A stretch of 32,729 bases of DNA, taken from NCBI RefSeq assembly GCF_014201835.1, contig NZ_JACHFH010000032.1, positions 1 through 32,729 on the forward strand. Direction: 5' to 3'. A program made the position numbers and the translations under genes. Below, piece after piece: positions 9,235 to 18,062 of this stretch (the first letter of the stretch is position 1; each line of letters opens with the position of its first letter). This DNA is from Pectinatus brassicae. GTDB lineage: Bacteria > Bacillota > Negativicutes > Selenomonadales > Selenomonadaceae. The notes under the pieces are model-generated. The model had not been told where the DNA came from. It did no database searches and saw only the letters and a program-made list of their open reading frames with translations.

Positions 9235-9825
9235 TTAACGTATATATGATATTATATCAGTCTTGCGTTTTGGCGCCAATTGTCCAATTACTTTTTCACC
9301 TTTATAACCTAATGTTACTGCAAAAAAGGGCTTATAATTTTCTGGAATATGCAGTTTTTCTGTTTCTGGCAAAGCAAAGAAAAAATTGACCAACCCCAGC
9401 CAACAACTGCCAATGCCAATGCTTTCTGCTGCCAGCATCATATTCACTATAGCACCAGCACAATCTACCAGCGGTGTATAGTGAAAATTGGTACCTGCTA
9501 ATGGCAACGGTGAAGAAGCAGTCTCATCACCTGATACTATAATTACTGTCGGTGCCTCATAAAATACATTAAACCGTGATGATTCCCCCATTTTATTAGC
9601 CCATTCATGCTGAGGCAACCGCATCTGTTCTTTTATTTTCTCATTCATTAAATTAAGTAAATCTTTATTTTGTATTACAGTAAAGTGCCATGGCTGACAG
9701 TTATGTCCACTTGGTGCATAGGAAGCCGCTTCAAGAATTGTTGTCAATTCTACATCTTTTATTTGCTCCGCTTGATACTGTCGCACACTTCGTCTATTTT
9801 TTATTGTCTTTAATACTTCATTCAT
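9235..9825 (-). CDS. Nitroreductase family protein
   Basis: A 196-aa flavoprotein of the NfsA/NfsB fold. IKNRRSVRQYQ near the N-terminus and APSGHNCQPWHFTVI are the FMN-binding signatures, and the C-terminal AVTLGYKGE with the KRK tail is usual in the family. Such enzymes use NAD(P)H to reduce nitro compounds, quinones or enones. I start at the ATG at 9825, preceded by GGGAGG; an in-frame ATG at 9846 lies upstream of that RBS and is unlikely. It is first in an operon with the FNT transporter, downstream of a perfect 14-bp inverted repeat. Confidence 0.9.
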   Translation of the reverse strand: MNEVLKTIKNRRSVRQYQAEQIKDVELTTILEAASYAPSGHNCQPWHFTVIQNKDLLNLMNEKIKEQMRLPQHEWANKMGESSRFNVFYEAPTVIIVSGDETASSPLPLAGTNFHYTPLVDCAGAIVNMMLAAESIGIGSCWLGLVNFFFALPETEKLHIPENYKPFFAVTLGYKGEKVIGQLAPKRKTDIISYIR

Positions 9826-9862
9826 TTCGATTCCTCCCTGTATCATCTATTTCCCAGCGTTG

Positions 9863-9930
9863 TTCATATTAATAAAATACCATTTTTTTAGCAATATTCC
9901 TGTATAGTTCGTAATATTTATTAATATGAA
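9863..9930. promoter_or_regulatory. Perfect 14-bp inverted repeat upstream of the nitroreductase operon
   Basis: TTCATATTAATAAA (9863-9876) and its exact complement TTTATTAATATGAA (9917-9930) are separated by 40 bp in the only space available for the operon's promoter. It could be a split operator or a leader hairpin. No clear -35/-10 pair was found. Confidence 0.4.
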
Positions 9931-9933
9931 TAG

Positions 9934-9971
9934 CAAAAAAAATGTTATATTAATCTCACTTAATATAACAT
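9934..9971 (-). terminator. Terminator of the merR gene
   Basis: ATGTTATATTA (9942-9952) and TAATATAACAT (9961-9971) form an 11-bp stem followed, on the minus strand, by eight T residues. Confidence 0.85.
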
Positions 9972-9996
9972 CTTTTATCATTATATGACAATCTTA

Positions 9997-10386
9997 TTAT
10001 TTATCATCAGTATTAGCCAGTTTTTCTTCATACTTTAATAAATGTGTTTCATAACCATCTATTTTTTTGTCTAAATATTCCAGCATTGTTTGCAGCTCTG
10101 TTATTTTTTCCCTAACATTTTCCCGCTGTTCAACTAGTAAATTTTTTCTTGATGGTATTGTACTATCGCCTTTTTGAAAAAGACTTACATATTCAATTAA
10201 TATTTCAATGGATAATCCGGCACTGCGCATGCATTTAACAAAGTTGACCCACATACAGTCTTTTTCTGTATAATCCCGGTTGCCATTACTGCCCCGATTA
10301 ACTGGTGGCAATAAACCAATTCTTTCATAATAACGTAATGTATCCGCACTTATATTATATTTTTTACTTACTTCAGTTATGGTCAT
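9997..10386 (-). CDS. MerR family regulator, AdhR/NmlR type
   Basis: A 129-aa protein with a MerR winged helix at the N-terminus (ITEVSKKYNISADTLRYYER, then IGLLPPVNR) and a C-terminal coiled coil (about 75-125). I start at the ATG at 10386, preceded by AGGGAGGG; an in-frame upstream ATG at 10437 falls inside the promoter. With this start, FVKCMRSAGLSIE places a Cys at residue 52, the position of the redox/aldehyde-sensing Cys52 of Bacillus AdhR (from memory); a second Cys is at 44. Its own promoter has a 19-bp spacer with a dyad, and three other loci in the window carry the same site, so it is probably autoregulated and the head of a local electrophile-response regulon. Confidence 0.88.
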   Translation of the reverse strand: MTITEVSKKYNISADTLRYYERIGLLPPVNRGSNGNRDYTEKDCMWVNFVKCMRSAGLSIEILIEYVSLFQKGDSTIPSRKNLLVEQRENVREKITELQTMLEYLDKKIDGYETHLLKYEEKLANTDDK

Positions 10387-10411
10387 TTTTATCCCTCCCT
10401 TTCTTATTTTT

Positions 10412-10442
10412 ATAATATAGGTTAAAGGTAACTCCAAGTCAA
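10412..10442 (-). promoter_or_regulatory. MerR-type promoter/operator of merR (site a)
   Basis: On the minus strand: TTGACT (10437-10442), exactly 19 bp, TATTAT (10412-10417). The spacer holds CTTGGAG-TTAC-CTTTAAC, a degenerate copy of the dyad found at three other promoters. The -10 ends 26 nt before the start codon. Confidence 0.75.
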
Positions 10443-10451
10443 GAAAAAAAG

Positions 10452-10493
10452 AAGCTTGTTACATATTTTATCAACATGCAACAGCCCCTAAAT
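10452..10493 (-). terminator. Terminator after the secreted/membrane protein pair
   Basis: On the minus strand GGGGCTGTTGCAT pairs imperfectly with ATGTAACAAGCTTC, followed by CTTTTTTT. It lies 10 nt after the small membrane gene and directly before the merR promoter, insulating it. Its sequence resembles the terminator at 24071-24116. Confidence 0.7.
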
Positions 10494-10502
10494 AATGTTA
10501 GT

Positions 10503-10691
10503 TTATTTGATTCCATCAAGCAATATATATATACATAATAAATATGTCATCATCATAACACTAATTGCAGCACTAACCATTCCTAAAACAATATTTATAG
10601 CCATTGGCAGTTTTTTTATTTTTTTGCCGAAGAAAAAACCACTTGCCAGCATAGCTATTATCATAAAAACTAACGCCGAATAAACAGTCAT
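10503..10691 (-). CDS. Small membrane protein, unknown function
   Basis: A 62-aa protein with two predicted membrane helices (about 4-21 and 30-55) separated by a basic KKIKK loop. The start at 10691 is supported by AGGAGAGG; an upstream TTG would overlap the preceding gene's stop codon. It follows the secreted protein gene by about 20 nt and ends at the same terminator, so the pair is likely an operon. I recognise no family. Confidence 0.6.
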   Translation of the reverse strand: MTVYSALVFMIIAMLASGFFFGKKIKKLPMAINIVLGMVSAAISVMMMTYLLCIYILLDGIK

Positions 10692-10711
10692 TTTCCTCTC
10701 CTTATTTATAA

Positions 10712-11134
10712 TCAACCTGCTGCGTTTCCATATTGCCAGCTAAGATGCCCTCTTGTTACTTTCCAATGGGCTACAGGCCAAATGTCTTTATCGGAACCAC
10801 GATGTATTCTGAAACGATGCTTTGATGTCGCCCAAGGTGACATCATTTTATCAAAATTACCAAAAGTTCCCTGTACTGTATCTGATTCGCCATTTTCACC
10901 AGTAATATATGCTGTAAGTGTTATATCATTTATATGATTGATATATTTATCCGTATTATTTTGGAAATAACCTTCAATTATCAATGTATGACTCAAACCA
11001 TTTTCGGTCATTGGATAGTATACCTTCGTCGTGTGCCAATCCAGCTTAGCTGCATCGGCATGTACTGGCATTATGCACAGTATTCCCAAAAATATAGTCA
11101 CTGCCAAAAAAATTGTAGTAATATTTTTGATCAT
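10712..11134 (-). CDS. Secreted protein of unknown function
   Basis: A 140-aa protein with a clear signal peptide: basic MIKN, a hydrophobic run, and a probable signal peptidase site at PVHADAA near residues 24-29. The mature part (TLIIEGYFQNNTDKYINHIN, then TLTAYI and later FRIHRGSD) looks like a small beta-sandwich similar in pattern to SLAP or FxLYD-type exported domains; this is only a resemblance. AGGAGGG is placed 8 nt before the ATG. It heads a two-gene unit with a small membrane protein. Confidence 0.7.
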   Translation of the reverse strand: MIKNITTIFLAVTIFLGILCIMPVHADAAKLDWHTTKVYYPMTENGLSHTLIIEGYFQNNTDKYINHINDITLTAYITGENGESDTVQGTFGNFDKMMSPWATSKHRFRIHRGSDKDIWPVAHWKVTRGHLSWQYGNAAG

Positions 11135-11321
11135 TATTTATGCCCTCCTATCTACATTCCCAACTCCCCGCAATACTTCCTAATTAAACATATCTATAAA
11201 ATATTTCACCTCCTATATTTCAAACAAGATATATAACAATTATGAATAATTTTACAATTGTAAAAACTACATATATATTAATTTTACCTAATATATATAA
11301 AATCCTTTATTATTCCAGATA

Positions 11322-11375
11322 AAAAAACATGGGATTATTATACACAGTCACTCGTATAATAATCCCATGTTTTTT
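11322..11375 (-). terminator. Strong bidirectional terminator after rsmH
   Basis: A 22-bp perfect stem (11322-11343 with 11354-11375) flanked by A6 and T6, overlapping the rsmH stop codon. Confidence 0.9.
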
Positions 11376-12435
11376 ACTGCGCCTTTATCGCCCAACGCAT
11401 TTTTGTAGAATGAGCCCGACTATTGCGGAAACACTCTTCTTTAGACGGTCTTATCACATCTTTAGCGATTTCCTCATATATTCCCTGACGCTGATATTCC
11501 TTAAATGCCTTTTTTACCAAACGGTCTTCGCCTGAATGAAATGTCAGTATTGCTATCTTCCCGCCTGGAGCAAGTACCTCTGGCAGCTTGGCTAAGAATT
11601 CATATAATACTTCAAATTCACGATTTACATCAATACGCAATGCCTGAAAAACACGTGCACTTGATTTTTTTACTACATCTTTTTTATCTTCAATTACTAT
11701 ATCTTCTAATGCTTTTTCTATTTCATTATGCAGTTTCATAGTTGTATCTATTGCCATACCGGCCTTAATATCTGCCACTATTGTTTTGGCTATTTCTTCG
11801 GCATACGGTTCATCGGAATTTTCCACCATCATTCCTGCTAATTCTTCCTGTGATAAATTTTGCAATAATTGACTGGCAGCAATCCCTTCATTAGGATTTA
11901 ATCGCAAATCAAGCGGCCCATCATTTTTATAGGAAAAACCTCTTTGCGGATCATCTATCTGCATCGAAGATACGCCCAAATCTGCCAAAATAAAATCAAA
12001 AGGTCTTGTTTCTTTCATTAATTCATCAATTTGGGCAAAATTCATCTGCTTGATTGTAAGTATTTCTTCACCATAGCCTTTTTGTGCTAAACGTTCTTTT
12101 GTTTTTACCGATTCAATCGGATCAACATCAAGCGCATAAAGATGACCTTCACCTTTAAGCTGTTTTAACATTTGTCCACTATGTCCACCATAACCCAATG
12201 TAACATCCAGCCCATGCATGCCTGGCTTTATCTGAAAGAAATCAAGTATTTCATTTACCATAATAGGAATATGCATACCTGCTGGTGTACTGCCTTTACT
12301 TATTACCTTTTCTACCGTATCCGCATATTTTTCCGGGTTATGTTCCTTGTATTTTTCGGAAAACTTCCGTGGATATTTCCCCTTATAGCGCACACGTCTT
12401 TTATGCTGCTTAGTTTCACTATTATTTTGTTCCAT
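11374..12435 (-). CDS. rsmH: RsmH-family methyltransferase paralogue with basic N-terminal extension
   Basis: A 353-aa SAM-dependent enzyme. The RsmH/MraW features are present: HIPIMVNEIL near residue 55, the SAM loop LDVTLGYGGHSG, ADLGVSSMQIDDPQRGFS, GPLDLRL and LTFHSGEDRLVKKAF. RsmH methylates N4 of C1402 in 16S rRNA. This copy has about 50 extra N-terminal residues (KRRVRYKGKYPRKFSEKYKE, then PEKYADTVEK), reads TFHSGEDR where the canonical enzyme usually has SFHSLEDR, and lies alone rather than at the head of the division/cell-wall cluster. It therefore looks like the second paralogue common in Firmicutes, whose target may differ. GGGTGA precedes the ATG. Confidence 0.85.
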   Translation of the reverse strand: MEQNNSETKQHKRRVRYKGKYPRKFSEKYKEHNPEKYADTVEKVISKGSTPAGMHIPIMVNEILDFFQIKPGMHGLDVTLGYGGHSGQMLKQLKGEGHLYALDVDPIESVKTKERLAQKGYGEEILTIKQMNFAQIDELMKETRPFDFILADLGVSSMQIDDPQRGFSYKNDGPLDLRLNPNEGIAASQLLQNLSQEELAGMMVENSDEPYAEEIAKTIVADIKAGMAIDTTMKLHNEIEKALEDIVIEDKKDVVKKSSARVFQALRIDVNREFEVLYEFLAKLPEVLAPGGKIAILTFHSGEDRLVKKAFKEYQRQGIYEEIAKDVIRPSKEECFRNSRAHSTKMRWAIKAQ

Positions 12436-12465
12436 TAAATCTCACCCTTATTTTAAATTATTTTT

Positions 12466-12471
12466 ATTATA
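12466..12471 (-). promoter_or_regulatory. Extended -10 promoter of the rsmH paralogue
   Basis: On the minus strand TGGTATAAT gives an extended -10 about 30 nt before the start codon; no good -35 is seen. Confidence 0.45.
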
Positions 12472-12510
12472 CCATTATTTACACCAAACTAATAAATTTA
12501 TGCTGTCCGC

Positions 12511-12539
12511 TTGTTAATATATTAATTATGCTATATAGT
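12511..12539 (+). promoter_or_regulatory. Promoter of the HD-domain gene
   Basis: TTGTTA (12511-12516), 17 bp, TATAGT (12534-12539), 54 nt before the ATG. Confidence 0.55.
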
Positions 12540-12593
12540 ATATGATTAATAGTTTTCAAATTTACAGCTTATATTAAATTGAGGAGAATTTTT

Positions 12594-13085
12594 ATGGATA
12601 GTATAACTAAAGTCCTTGATTCTATGGTTTCTTACTATGGCAGTGATATTAAACGCATCAGCCATTTTTTAAAAGTACATGGCTTTACCAAGTTAATTGC
12701 TGCCAATGAGAATCTGGACTCAGCCCAACAGGAACTTCTTGAAATCACTGCCCTTACCCACGATATTGGCATTAAAATCAGTGAAGAAAAATATAATAGC
12801 TCCGCTGGTAAATACCAGGAAATCGAAGGACCGGCTGAAGCTGAAAAAATGCTTACAGATTTGGGTATCGATGAAAAGATAATTACCCGTACCTGCTGGC
12901 TTATTGCCCATCACCATACTTATGACAATATTGATTCAGTTGATTACCAAATATTGGTAGAAGCTGATTTTCTTGTAAATATCAACGAAGATAATATGTC
13001 TGCTGCTTCAATTAAAAGTATTGAGAAGAAGATATTTAAAACTGCCTCTGGCTTAAGATTACTACATCATTTATATCCGTGTTAA
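12594..13085 (+). CDS. HD domain phosphohydrolase-like protein
   Basis: A 163-aa protein with the metal-binding HD pattern: His29 in KVHGF, the His56-Asp57 pair in LTHDIGIK, the HHH cluster at 106-108 and Asp125 in VEADFL. HD proteins hydrolyse phosphate esters of nucleotides or similar compounds; the substrate here is unknown. The start at 12594 is preceded by GAGGAG; an earlier in-frame TTG overlaps that RBS and is rejected. It is monocistronic, divergent from the rsmH paralogue, and ends at a hairpin terminator. Confidence 0.85.
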   Translation: MDSITKVLDSMVSYYGSDIKRISHFLKVHGFTKLIAANENLDSAQQELLEITALTHDIGIKISEEKYNSSAGKYQEIEGPAEAEKMLTDLGIDEKIITRTCWLIAHHHTYDNIDSVDYQILVEADFLVNINEDNMSAASIKSIEKKIFKTASGLRLLHHLYPC

Positions 13086-13104
13086 AATTTAATATTAAAT
13101 ATCA

Positions 13105-13149
13105 TAAAGAGGCCGTTTACGCATTTGCGTATAACAGCCTCTTTATTTA
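13105..13149 (+). terminator. Convergent terminator between the HD gene and the DUF4132 operon
   Basis: TAAAGAGGC (13105-13113) pairs with GCCTCTTTA (13137-13145); inside, TACGCA/TGCGTA pairs too. T-rich on the plus side; it probably serves both strands. Confidence 0.8.
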
Positions 13150-13151
13150 TT

Positions 13152-16100
13152 TTACCCTAAAAATTTTAAAATCTCGGGATCCTTTATTTTTTTATCATTG
13201 GCTAACAATAATACTTTACTGATAAGCTCGGCTGTTTTAGGATCTTCATCCACAAATGGCAAAAAGATATGGCCGCGATGCTGTGAATGAACAGGGAATA
13301 CTGGCAGCATACCACTGCCTTCTTTATGAATTACACCAGAACCAAGGTGAATATTATATCTGCCATAGTGTCCATCAATCATCATATGATGACCATCAAT
13401 AGAATAATTATCCAGCTTAAACAACTGTAGATTATATTCCAAAATAGATTTACGCATAGCCAGTGTCGAGTGATTAAGCTGGACATCAATACCTCCAACA
13501 TAAGCCACGCTTACTACAAGATCAAGATCACGCATTGTTTCTGAAAATAAAATTGGTGATAATTCCTGCATATCTTTACTCTTACCAGTTTTATTATCGA
13601 CAAATACAACTCGTTCCAATGACGGACTTTCAATTTCCGATGGCATAAACCAATCAGCATAGGAATATAAATCAATGCGCAGATTCTGCTTGTGATTTAT
13701 TTTTTCAAAACCTTCACTGTCGTTTACAATCCAGTTTCTCGATTTTAAGATGCCCAATGCTTTACGTCCTTCAATCTGATAACCGGAAAATCTTTCAGTA
13801 TAGCCATTTTGCTCTTTTTCCTCAGCTGTCATCATATATAATTCACGAAACACCTGTTTAAACGGCTGGATAATTCCATCTGCTAATATTTTTTTCTGCC
13901 AAAGCGGCCACTGTCCGACTTCATTTAAATCTGCCGGATGTGCCAGTGTCAGCTGTGCATCTTGCGGGATAATCACTTCATCAGTAAGTGTGTACATAAT
14001 ATCAGCCTTAATGAAGCCTATTTTATCTTTATATTTAAATAATAATAATTTAAGCATTGAACCAATAATCGGATGTTTTTCTAATGCTGTTATTTCCTCG
14101 CTGGTAAGAATATCTTCGTTTATCATACAATCTTCCAGCGAACGTCTGGCCCGCATAAACTGTTCTTTAAGTGATTTTTTTAGTTCATTAAGTTCTAAAA
14201 TATAAGCATTTTTTTTATATTTGGCCGGAATATTTTTTAACTGTTTGCCATTTTTTTCGACAATTATCTCTGGTTTAGATGGATTTTCCAATGACAATGC
14301 TACCGTTATTTCATCAATCTGCTTAGGTATAAAAAATTGTTCTTTGCTGTTTAACAGCTCAATTTCCATTGCCCACATAAAGCGATTTACATCATTATAG
14401 CCATAAGTCCGCGCCAGATTACTAAGAGCTATTGTCGCCTTACTAAGTTCTGTTGCCCGTCTTTGTGCACCGAACTGACGGCTTTCTTTGATAAACGCCT
14501 GCAGACGTTCATAGCGCTTAAGTGCCGATTTTTTCTTATTGCTGCCACGCAGCGGCAATAAGCCATAAGCCAGTACCATTTCCTGATTGCGCTTATCATT
14601 TATTCGTGCTAAAACTTCACTTTCTTTTAATTTACCACGTACCGCATCAGCAAAATACTGCGCTCGTTTATGATTCCCGCCCGAGGAAATATATTTGGCA
14701 CAATCGTATAATTCAGCGAATTTTTTTGTACCAAGCTCTTTATAACTGTCCTTGAACCAGTCTATGTCCATTTGTCCGGCATTAAGATCAGCAAAATCAA
14801 TATCAGTATATCGATGAACTTTAACCGCATCGGCTTTGGAAAGGCCTTCATTCATATGTGCTTTAAAGTAATAAGCTGCTTTCCTTAAGCCCTTAAATTT
14901 CAGACATTTTTCTGTGAAATCAATAAAATCAAGATTATACATTGTTGCTTCCAGTAATTTTTTGCGGGTAATCTTATATTTTTTTACTAATTCAGCAAAT
15001 TTTTCCTGTGTATCACTGTCATTAGGTTTTGCATAATAAATAATATGGGAAAACATTCCTTTTCGCCCGTTATCACCCCAGATATAACCACGAACAAACG
15101 GTGTATCAGCCATTTTATAAATAGCCTTCAAAAAAATTTCCATGCCATTAAATATATTAGCCTTATGCAGTACAGCTGAATATTCAGTCTCTGTTTCCGT
15201 ACGCTCCAGCTCTACCTTAAGCATTACATCAATCACCTTATCATATATTTCAGTAATTAATTTATCTGCTTCCTGCCGTCTTATAAGTCTTGATATTTCA
15301 TTAATTAAGCGGCTGCTGTTGGATTCCTGGAAATATCCTCTTTCTTTTTTTACTTCGGTGTCCATCAATAATTTATAAATATAATCTTCTTTAATTAAAT
15401 TATTTTTGATAAATGCCTGTAATGCTATAAGTTCTATACAATTAACCGGAGCTTTATTCATTTTTTCCGCATGCATTACTATATTAAAGATGTCCTTGAT
15501 TCTTTCGCCATCCAAGTTTTCTTTATTTACGACTTTATAGCGCAGCATTATATCTATATCACTGCTTTTATATTTATCTTCAGCTGCTTTTTCATCGAGC
15601 ATCAGCATATATTGGTATAAATCAATATAAAAATCATTATCTTTTTTATTGTTATACTTCCCCTGCTCATTTTTATATAAGCGAACAATGTCAAAAACAG
15701 CCATTACACTTTCCCAATGAGTTGACCTTTGTCCCTTATCCATTTCTTGCAGGAATTGGCGAAATTTCTTAAACTCTGGGAAATAGCCTACTGTACTTAA
15801 ATAATCAAATCGACTTATTAGTGTTTTATTATTATAAGAATTATATACCTCTTCAATAACGTCACTATAATAAATATACAATGGCAGTATATCATCATTT
15901 ATTTTATCAGCCAGTGACAAAAATTCTTCATAAAAAAGATATTCTTTATAATCATTTTTATCATAGTCTCTGCTTTTACGATGGCAGATATGACGACAAC
16001 GATAATCTATGCCAAATTTATACCATTCTTTAGTACCATCATAATTTTCATATTGACATTCCCTGCCGACTAATGATTCATGAATAGCTATGATTTTTTT

Positions 16101-18020
16101 TACTATATCGATATAAGCCGCTTCATCCAGCTTGATGAAGCTATCAATATTTTCCTGCTGATAACTAAGTTCGCCAATTTGTGGTTCATAATCTTCATCA
16201 TAGAAATTAAGCAGCTGCTGTTTTTTCTCTTTACTGTCTTTATCTATTATCTGGCTGATATAATCAGCCGTTACTGAATCTTTTTGCATTGCCTGAGCTT
16301 GTTCTATTACTCCCGTATACTGCGGTAATTTCTCCAATCGTTCTTTATTATCAAGCAATAGCACCAGCCCGCCATGACGGCATTCTTTTTTCTTATCATT
16401 AATAAGATTTTCGGCACAGCTCAAGACAATCTGCGGCTCAGCTTGTAAAAATAATTTACTGAGATATTTGCGCAAATCATTGCGGCGGCTCTTAAAATAA
16501 GCAGCTATCTGCTGATATTCTTCAGCCTGTAAAACAACATCATCCGCCTGTAATTTTTTAAAGGCAAACTGACGTATATCCCCTAAATTAGAGGATAATA
16601 ACTGCAGTGCTTTTTCTTTTACATATGGCACCTGCATATTTTTAAAACCATGTCCATATTCTAATTTATCAACATGACGATAACCAAAATCATAATGATC
16701 CTGCATACTATCGGCCAAATCTATTTGTTTTTCAATAATGCGGTTATAATAGATTTCCCGCGTTATTTCTTTATCCATTAAATGATAAGTTTTTGGTGGT
16801 TTCTTCCCAGCATTATCAAGACATTGCGCCGCTGTTATTAAATAATACAGCTTGTCATTATCATTATTGAAATACAGTTTTCTTACTGTAATATCGAGCA
16901 TAGCAATTGATAATGTCAGATTATCTTCCATCTCCATGCTTATTAAATCACTAATAGTCCGGACATCCATATATGTATTGCAACGTTCCATAAAATCAGC
17001 ACATACCACCTGCTTATAAAATGGATAATTCCTGATATTTTCATTGATAAACTGTAAAGTATTATCAAGATTATCAAGCGACATCGTATATAAAGCTATG
17101 TAAAAATCAAAGGCTGATTCACTAGCGAGATATTCCTGCTGTTTATCTTCTACAAGACATTCATAAATCTTTTGCGGCAGACGAGCCAAATTTTTATCAC
17201 TAATATCCATACTAAGTCCGGTAAAATACATAAATGACTGTTTAACCGAAGAAAAACGTATCAGATTTTCTTCAACAATATATTGCAAAAATCTTTTAAA
17301 TACACTTATCTCGGCAAAATCAATTTTACTGACAATTGATTGGCGTAATCCCTCAGCCGTTTGCGCTGTTTTCAGTAAGTCCATCACCATATCCTGTGCT
17401 TTTACCGATGTTGATGCCAGCATACCAAAGATAAGTGTCTGGGAAAAATTAAGCAAATTTTCATTATCATAAAGCATATGGGATATATAGGTATTTAATT
17501 CGTCAGCATCTTCCAAAGATAAAGCTGCTGCCCAAAACACACCGCCCGCTATACGTTCATTATATTCATCAAAATATTTTTTCCCCTGCAGATAATCTGC
17601 CGGATCAAAAGTCATATTCTGTAATAATAAAAGCTTCTGAACAAATCCACATAATTTTTCAAATTCATTATAAATGCTTTGTGGACGATAAGCTCTTACA
17701 TCGCCATAACGCTCAAATAATACCCTTGTAGCCATTAGGTCTATAGCTTTACAATATATATTTTTATAATAATCATTAAGCTGACTATAAAAAAACCTTA
17801 TTATTTCATTTTCTAATAATTCTTCCTTAGTTTTCGGTGCATTATTTAATTCCTGCTTGCGTAACGCTTGCAGCCGTTCTCGCTCTTTATAATCACCTAT
17901 ATATCTGTTTTGAATAGCCAATAAACGATCATATAGATTTATTGACTCTTTTTTAGCCATCTCCAATAATAAATTAGTCTGCTCTTTTTCATATGTATAG
18001 TAACTTGTTTTTTCTTCCAT
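13152..18020 (-). CDS. Giant DUF4132 domain protein
   Basis: A 1622-aa protein without signal peptide or membrane segments. Most of it is helical and charged, with HEAT-like repeats most evident around 480-600. The DUF4132 core lies at about 1260-1490 (LAHPADL near 1359, then QPFKQVFRELYMMT near 1385), followed by a conserved C-terminal block from about 1499 (VAYVGGIDVQLNHSTLAMRK, then LPVFPVHSQHRGHIFLPFVD, ending SKVLLLANDKKIKDP). The family includes E. coli YehI and MolR, where the same domain often follows a WGR domain and lies near MoxR/VWA genes; none of these is present here. AGGAG precedes the ATG. It is the last gene of an operon after a macro domain gene and a 133-aa gene, ending at a shared terminator. 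Biochemical role unknown. Confidence 0.85.
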   Translation of the reverse strand: MEEKTSYYTYEKEQTNLLLEMAKKESINLYDRLLAIQNRYIGDYKERERLQALRKQELNNAPKTKEELLENEIIRFFYSQLNDYYKNIYCKAIDLMATRVLFERYGDVRAYRPQSIYNEFEKLCGFVQKLLLLQNMTFDPADYLQGKKYFDEYNERIAGGVFWAAALSLEDADELNTYISHMLYDNENLLNFSQTLIFGMLASTSVKAQDMVMDLLKTAQTAEGLRQSIVSKIDFAEISVFKRFLQYIVEENLIRFSSVKQSFMYFTGLSMDISDKNLARLPQKIYECLVEDKQQEYLASESAFDFYIALYTMSLDNLDNTLQFINENIRNYPFYKQVVCADFMERCNTYMDVRTISDLISMEMEDNLTLSIAMLDITVRKLYFNNDNDKLYYLITAAQCLDNAGKKPPKTYHLMDKEITREIYYNRIIEKQIDLADSMQDHYDFGYRHVDKLEYGHGFKNMQVPYVKEKALQLLSSNLGDIRQFAFKKLQADDVVLQAEEYQQIAAYFKSRRNDLRKYLSKLFLQAEPQIVLSCAENLINDKKKECRHGGLVLLLDNKERLEKLPQYTGVIEQAQAMQKDSVTADYISQIIDKDSKEKKQQLLNFYDEDYEPQIGELSYQQENIDSFIKLDEAAYIDIVKKIIAIHESLVGRECQYENYDGTKEWYKFGIDYRCRHICHRKSRDYDKNDYKEYLFYEEFLSLADKINDDILPLYIYYSDVIEEVYNSYNNKTLISRFDYLSTVGYFPEFKKFRQFLQEMDKGQRSTHWESVMAVFDIVRLYKNEQGKYNNKKDNDFYIDLYQYMLMLDEKAAEDKYKSSDIDIMLRYKVVNKENLDGERIKDIFNIVMHAEKMNKAPVNCIELIALQAFIKNNLIKEDYIYKLLMDTEVKKERGYFQESNSSRLINEISRLIRRQEADKLITEIYDKVIDVMLKVELERTETETEYSAVLHKANIFNGMEIFLKAIYKMADTPFVRGYIWGDNGRKGMFSHIIYYAKPNDSDTQEKFAELVKKYKITRKKLLEATMYNLDFIDFTEKCLKFKGLRKAAYYFKAHMNEGLSKADAVKVHRYTDIDFADLNAGQMDIDWFKDSYKELGTKKFAELYDCAKYISSGGNHKRAQYFADAVRGKLKESEVLARINDKRNQEMVLAYGLLPLRGSNKKKSALKRYERLQAFIKESRQFGAQRRATELSKATIALSNLARTYGYNDVNRFMWAMEIELLNSKEQFFIPKQIDEITVALSLENPSKPEIIVEKNGKQLKNIPAKYKKNAYILELNELKKSLKEQFMRARRSLEDCMINEDILTSEEITALEKHPIIGSMLKLLLFKYKDKIGFIKADIMYTLTDEVIIPQDAQLTLAHPADLNEVGQWPLWQKKILADGIIQPFKQVFRELYMMTAEEKEQNGYTERFSGYQIEGRKALGILKSRNWIVNDSEGFEKINHKQNLRIDLYSYADWFMPSEIESPSLERVVFVDNKTGKSKDMQELSPILFSETMRDLDLVVSVAYVGGIDVQLNHSTLAMRKSILEYNLQLFKLDNYSIDGHHMMIDGHYGRYNIHLGSGVIHKEGSGMLPVFPVHSQHRGHIFLPFVDEDPKTAELISKVLLLANDKKIKDPEILKFLG

Positions 18021-18062
18021 GTATTTTCTCCTATTCGGGGATATTTTTCATCTTTTATACTA

